Shown: in pieces, positions 60,873 through 64,000 of the stretch
Numbering within the stretch: the stretch's first letter is position 1
Layout: every line of letters begins with the position of its first letter
Program-made: the position numbers and the translations under genes
Notes under the pieces: model-generated
Told to the model about the DNA's origin: nothing
What the model saw: the letters and a program-made list of their open reading frames with translations, nothing else
The model's database searches: none
Assembly (NCBI RefSeq): GCF_020715565.1
Contig: NZ_CP085839.1
Span: forward strand, 1,922,001 to 1,986,000
DNA: 64,000 bases
From: Nocardioides sp. Kera G14
GTDB lineage: Bacteria > Actinomycetota > Actinomycetes > Propionibacteriales > Nocardioidaceae
Direction: 5' to 3'

Positions 60873-61955
60873 ATGTCGGCCGAGGAACTGTCACTCGAGG
60901 CGCGAGGTGAGCTGCACCGCTCTCCCGCGCACCAGGAGTGGACGGTCGCCTCTGTCAGCCGCGACGGCACCCGCATGCTGCTGGTCGATGCCGACGGAAA
61001 CGAGATGTCCGTGGCGGTCGCGCCGGACGCGCTGCCCCGGCGATCGGAGAAGACGACGGTGAACACAGGCAATCAGGGATCACCCACGCTGCGGCCCCGT
61101 GACATCCAGGCACGCATCCGTGCCGGCGAGAGTCCGGAGTCGGTCGCCGAGGCCGCCGGCACCACGCTCGAGCGGATCATGCCCTTCGCGGCCCCCGTCA
61201 TGGCCGAGCGCGAGCACATGGCGGGCCGTGCCCAGAAGGCGACCGTACGCCGACAGGCCAGTGAGTCGACCGCCCGCACGCTCGGCGACGCGGTCGCGAA
61301 GCAGGTCGCCGAGACCGACTCGATCGGCACCGTCTCGGCCGAGGACGTCGTCGAGTGGGACGCCTGGCGTCGCCCTGACGGCCGCTGGGCCCTCGTCGCG
61401 CTCTACACGACCTCCGCGCGCTCCGGTGCCGGCGAGTTCACCTTCGACGCCCCGGGCAACTTCGTCTCGCTCGACAACGATGACGCCCGCTGGCTGGTCG
61501 GCGACCTGCCGCCCGAGGAGGTGGCCCCGCCCGCACCCGAGGGCCTGCGCCTGGTCGAGGCACCCGCTCCGCCGACGACGCCTCCTCCCACTGCCGCCGC
61601 CTCCGCCGAGCCCATCGCGCCGGTCGTGACGCCCGTTCAGGCCGACGAGCCGGTCGTCGAGGCGCCCGCTGTCGACGCGGACCCCCAGCTCGACGAGTCC
61701 CCGATCGAGCCCACCGCGGTGATCCCCCCGACCACGCCGCCGCCGTCCTGGACGCCGCCCGCGCCGCAGCCGATCGTGCCGGGGTCGTCGCAGTCCCCGG
61801 CGCCGCCTCCGGCGAAGAAGTCGAAGCGCCGTCGGGCCTCCATCCCGTCGTGGGACGAGATCATGTTCGGCGGAGCCGAACCATCCAAGACCGACGGTGG
61901 TGCCGAGCGGTCCACGACGGACGACCGGCCGTCCGACGACTCCTCGGATGGCTGA
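60873..61955 (+). CDS. sepH: septation protein SepH (DUF3071)
   Basis: 360 residues. The N-terminal DUF3071 domain has DGTRMLLVDADGNEMSVAV, LRPRDIQARIRAGESPESVAEAAGTTLERIMPFAAPVMAEREHMA (the helix-turn-helix-like FtsZ-interacting part) and DAWRRPDGRWALVALY. A Pro/Ala-rich linker follows (residues ~225-315), with a conserved C-terminal KKSKRRRASIPSWDEIMFGG. Family knowledge: SepH binds FtsZ and stimulates filament assembly in Streptomyces and mycobacteria. It overlaps tdk by 8 bases. Confidence 0.95.
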   Translation: MSAEELSLEARGELHRSPAHQEWTVASVSRDGTRMLLVDADGNEMSVAVAPDALPRRSEKTTVNTGNQGSPTLRPRDIQARIRAGESPESVAEAAGTTLERIMPFAAPVMAEREHMAGRAQKATVRRQASESTARTLGDAVAKQVAETDSIGTVSAEDVVEWDAWRRPDGRWALVALYTTSARSGAGEFTFDAPGNFVSLDNDDARWLVGDLPPEEVAPPAPEGLRLVEAPAPPTTPPPTAAASAEPIAPVVTPVQADEPVVEAPAVDADPQLDESPIEPTAVIPPTTPPPSWTPPAPQPIVPGSSQSPAPPPAKKSKRRRASIPSWDEIMFGGAEPSKTDGGAERSTTDDRPSDDSSDG

Positions 61956-62604
61956 GCTCCGCTTCTACACGGGTCCGATGGACTCCGGTAAGTCCACGCT
62001 GGCTCTCCAGACCGACCACAACCGGGCCGCCCGCGGCCTCGCGGGACGTCTCTTCACCGTGCACGACCGCGCCGGCGTCGCGCAGGTCTCCTCGCGCCTG
62101 GGTCTGACCCGTGAGGCGATCGAGGTGCCCGCAGACTTCGACTTCTGGCACTACACGGTCGACGCCCTGACCCACGGAGCGCGGATCGACTACTTCATCT
62201 GCGACGAGGCGCAGTTCTACACGACGCGCCAGATCGACGACCTGGCCAAGATCGTCGACGAGCTGCAGATCGACGTCTACTGCTTCGGCATCCTCACCGA
62301 CTTCCGCACCAAGCTCTTCGAGGGCAGCCAGCGTCTCGTCGAGCTCGCCGACTCCACCCAGCTCCTCCAGGTCGAGGCGCTGTGCTGGTGCGGGAAGCGC
62401 GCCACCCACCAAGCCCGGCTCGAGGACGGGATCATGGTGACCGAGGGCGACGTCATCGTGGTCGGCGACACCGACGCGGACCCCGGCGCCCTGCCGGGCG
62501 AGGTGACCTACGAGGTGCTGTGCCGCCAGCACCACCGCCGTCAACTCACGGCGGGCCGGGCCAAGGCGGTCTCGCTCACGGCCGAGCCACTCCCCTTCGC
62601 CTGA
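61948..62604 (+). CDS. tdk: thymidine kinase
   Basis: 218 residues from ATG 61948, inside the end of sepH. P-loop GPMDSGKST at residues 9-17, Mg/catalytic CDEAQFY, the lasso loop FRTKLFEGS, and the zinc site CWCGKRATHQAR with CRQHH. This is a type II thymidine kinase that phosphorylates thymidine to dTMP in salvage. Translational coupling with a division gene is unusual but frequent in this group of actinobacteria as far as I can judge. Confidence 0.95.
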   Translation: MAELRFYTGPMDSGKSTLALQTDHNRAARGLAGRLFTVHDRAGVAQVSSRLGLTREAIEVPADFDFWHYTVDALTHGARIDYFICDEAQFYTTRQIDDLAKIVDELQIDVYCFGILTDFRTKLFEGSQRLVELADSTQLLQVEALCWCGKRATHQARLEDGIMVTEGDVIVVGDTDADPGALPGEVTYEVLCRQHHRRQLTAGRAKAVSLTAEPLPFA

Positions 62605-62628
62605 GCTTGCGGCTCTGGGCCTCAGGCG
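62598..62628. terminator. hairpin between tdk and the convergent condensation-domain gene
   Basis: CGCCTGAG (62598-62605) and CTCAGGCG (62621-62628), perfect 8-base arms with a 15-base loop spanning both gene ends. Modest bidirectional terminator candidate. Confidence 0.4.
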
Positions 62629-63974
62629 CTGCCCGACAGGGTGAGGTTCGGCCTCAGGCCGTCGGCGGACAGGGCGCGGAGCTCGGAGACCCAGGCATCG
62701 ACGAGCGCGAAGAGCGTGCTGCGTGCCAGATCGCCCTCGGGGTGGCGGGCGCGGACGAAGAGTCCGTCGGCAGTGCGGGAGAGCCGCAGCTGGACGTCGT
62801 CGGCCCGGCCCGCGGACGAGACATGGCAGGCCGCACGGGCGGCAGCGTCCGCCGCGCCGGGGAGATGGCGGTAGTCCAACCAGGAGACCAGGAAGGCATC
62901 CCGGCTCTCCGGCGCCTCGGAGCCACCCAGCGCCCCGATCACCTCGTCGAGGGGTACGTCGGCAAGCTGCATCCCGTCACGGACGGCCCGGTCGGCCGCC
63001 TTGAGGTCGGCGCCCGACCGCCCCGCGTGGATCGAGAGCGGCGCCGTGGTGGTGAACCAGCCGACGGCCGGACGGGCGGCACCACCACGGCGGGTGTCGA
63101 CCGGGGTCAGCGCGTCGAGGCGCTCGGGGCCGCCCAGCTGGGAGACCGCATTGGCGAGGGCGAGGAGGGTGACGGCGTACGTGCTGACGCCGTGGCGGTC
63201 GGCGAGCTCGGTGAGGGCGTCGATCTCCTCCGCGTCGGCCAGGCGGCGCACGACGGTCGCGGGTCGGCGTACGGCTTCGGAGCGGCCGACGGAAAGCGGG
63301 AAGGTCGGAAGTTCACCGTCGGTCGCCTGCAGCAGGCGCCGCCAGGTGTCGAGTCGCGGGTCGTCGGGCTCGACCGAGTGGGCGGCCGGCTCGCCGACGG
63401 CGGCGAGGAAGCTCGTCGGCATGGGCGGAGCACTGTCGGGCTCGGCCTGGCACTGCGCATAGAGGCCGGCCAGCTCGTCGGCGATGACGGGGACCGACCA
63501 GTCGTCGCAATGCAGTTGGTGCATGGCGAGCACGATCGTGGAGCGGTCTGGACGCGAGATCCCCAACGGCACGAAGCTCGGGTAGCCCGAGAGCGCACAC
63601 CCGGCGTTGACCAGGTCGACCACGGCCTGCCGGGTCTCCTCGTTGGAGGTCGTCCGACTGCAGTCGAGGTGGGTCCACGTCATGGCCTCGGCGCGGTGCC
63701 GCACGACGGCGCCGGCCTCGAGCACCTCGAGTTGCAGTGAGCTGTGTCGGGCCACGAGGACCTTGAGGCTCTGCTCCAGTGCCTCGACATCCACGGCACC
63801 GTCGACGTCGAAGACCGCGGCGTGCCACTCGGTCGGTGCGCCGAGTCCGCGGGCGAGGAGGCGGCGCTGGTGGAGACCGAGCCTGGCCGGCTCACCCTCG
63901 TCACCCGGAGTGACGGTCCACCGCATGATGTGACCCGGTTGGGGCTGCCAGAGATCGGCCGAGGTCTCCTTCAC
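62622..63974 (-). CDS. stand-alone condensation-domain protein with altered HHxxxDG motif
   Basis: 450 residues, GTG at 63974. The fold is that of NRPS condensation / wax-ester/PapA acyltransferases: FDVDGAVDVEALEQSLKVLVARHSSLQLEVLE at the start, DRSTIVLAMHQLHCDDWSVPVIADELAGLY in the middle, and VGWFTTTAPLSI with the C-terminal floor loop. The active site reads H152-Q-L-H-C-D157-D-W-S instead of HHxxxDG: the second His is Gln and the Gly is Asp. It may be a non-catalytic or divergent acyltransferase. No adenylation or carrier domain is in the window; upstream DNA is not visible. It converges on tdk. Confidence 0.85.
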   Translation of the reverse strand: MKETSADLWQPQPGHIMRWTVTPGDEGEPARLGLHQRRLLARGLGAPTEWHAAVFDVDGAVDVEALEQSLKVLVARHSSLQLEVLEAGAVVRHRAEAMTWTHLDCSRTTSNEETRQAVVDLVNAGCALSGYPSFVPLGISRPDRSTIVLAMHQLHCDDWSVPVIADELAGLYAQCQAEPDSAPPMPTSFLAAVGEPAAHSVEPDDPRLDTWRRLLQATDGELPTFPLSVGRSEAVRRPATVVRRLADAEEIDALTELADRHGVSTYAVTLLALANAVSQLGGPERLDALTPVDTRRGGAARPAVGWFTTTAPLSIHAGRSGADLKAADRAVRDGMQLADVPLDEVIGALGGSEAPESRDAFLVSWLDYRHLPGAADAAARAACHVSSAGRADDVQLRLSRTADGLFVRARHPEGDLARSTLFALVDAWVSELRALSADGLRPNLTLSGSA

Positions 63975-64000
63975 GCGAACAGATGTTCCCCTGCCTCGTC

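Noticed and set aside
1..64000. tRNA, rRNA, riboswitch or phage attachment site
   Set aside because: No cloverleaf-like, rRNA-like or conserved riboswitch core sequence was noticed while reading; intergenic gaps are short. A tRNAscan/Infernal run would settle it.

Overview
The window is a high-GC actinobacterial chromosome segment. The gene content (a yrbE-mce operon, the dut-DUF3710-OB-fold-DUF3159-trkA block, DUF4193, SepH, PAC2, a HtdX/FabG4/FadA2-type cluster) fits Propionibacteriales and is most like Nocardioides or a relative; that placement is inference from gene content. Genes are tightly packed, with frequent ATGA, GTGA and TGATG start/stop overlaps. No rRNA, tRNA or CRISPR array was seen, and no gene-free stretch exceeds about 200 bases.

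Layout. 1-5.9 kb: a truncated MFS transporter, an alpha/beta hydrolase, uvrB and a phospholipase-D/cardiolipin-synthase-like protein. 5.9-13.9 kb (minus): a complete eight-gene lipid-import operon, yrbEA-yrbEB-mceA-B-C-D-E-F. 14-25.2 kb: a secreted glycerophosphodiesterase, a TetR regulator and fatty-acid genes (fadA2-like thiolase divergent from fabG4-htdX, tesB, PAC2, fadA-fadB). An inverted repeat in front of tetR shares its half-site with the fadA2/fabG4 divergent promoter and partly with the mce promoter, suggesting one lipid regulon. 25.2-27.6 kb: accessory DNA, with an intact IS481-family element that borrows its stop codon from the target duplication, and an AbiEi/nuclease-like gene bracketed by two copies of an ~80-bp palindrome.

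27.6-39.8 kb: APC permease, dxs, a GNAT protein, two small secreted Calx-beta proteins, DUF3105, two unknown gene pairs, aconitase with a palindrome-rich promoter, and a secreted repeat protein. 39.9-47.5 kb: the most unusual region. A NuoF-like flavoprotein, a 3-Cys ferredoxin, a di-heme ferric-reductase-like membrane protein, ApbE and a secreted FMN-binding protein form a putative electron-transfer module that carries electrons across the membrane. It sits beside a two-component system whose response regulator has a one-base frameshift, and a chimeric gene joining the start of a family-2 glycosyltransferase to the end of a ferredoxin reductase. This looks like a module caught in recent decay or rearrangement.

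47.5-64 kb: conserved housekeeping genes, including a TrmA/RumA-type RNA methyltransferase, a KimA-like K+ permease with two TrkA RCK proteins, DUF3159, OB-fold, DUF3710, dut, DUF3093, DUF4235, DUF4193, inositol monophosphatase, ferrochelatase with C-terminal Fe-S cysteines, a sulfotransferase-like protein, an aldonolactone oxidase, a TRIC-type channel, sepH, tdk and a lone condensation-domain protein with an altered active-site motif.
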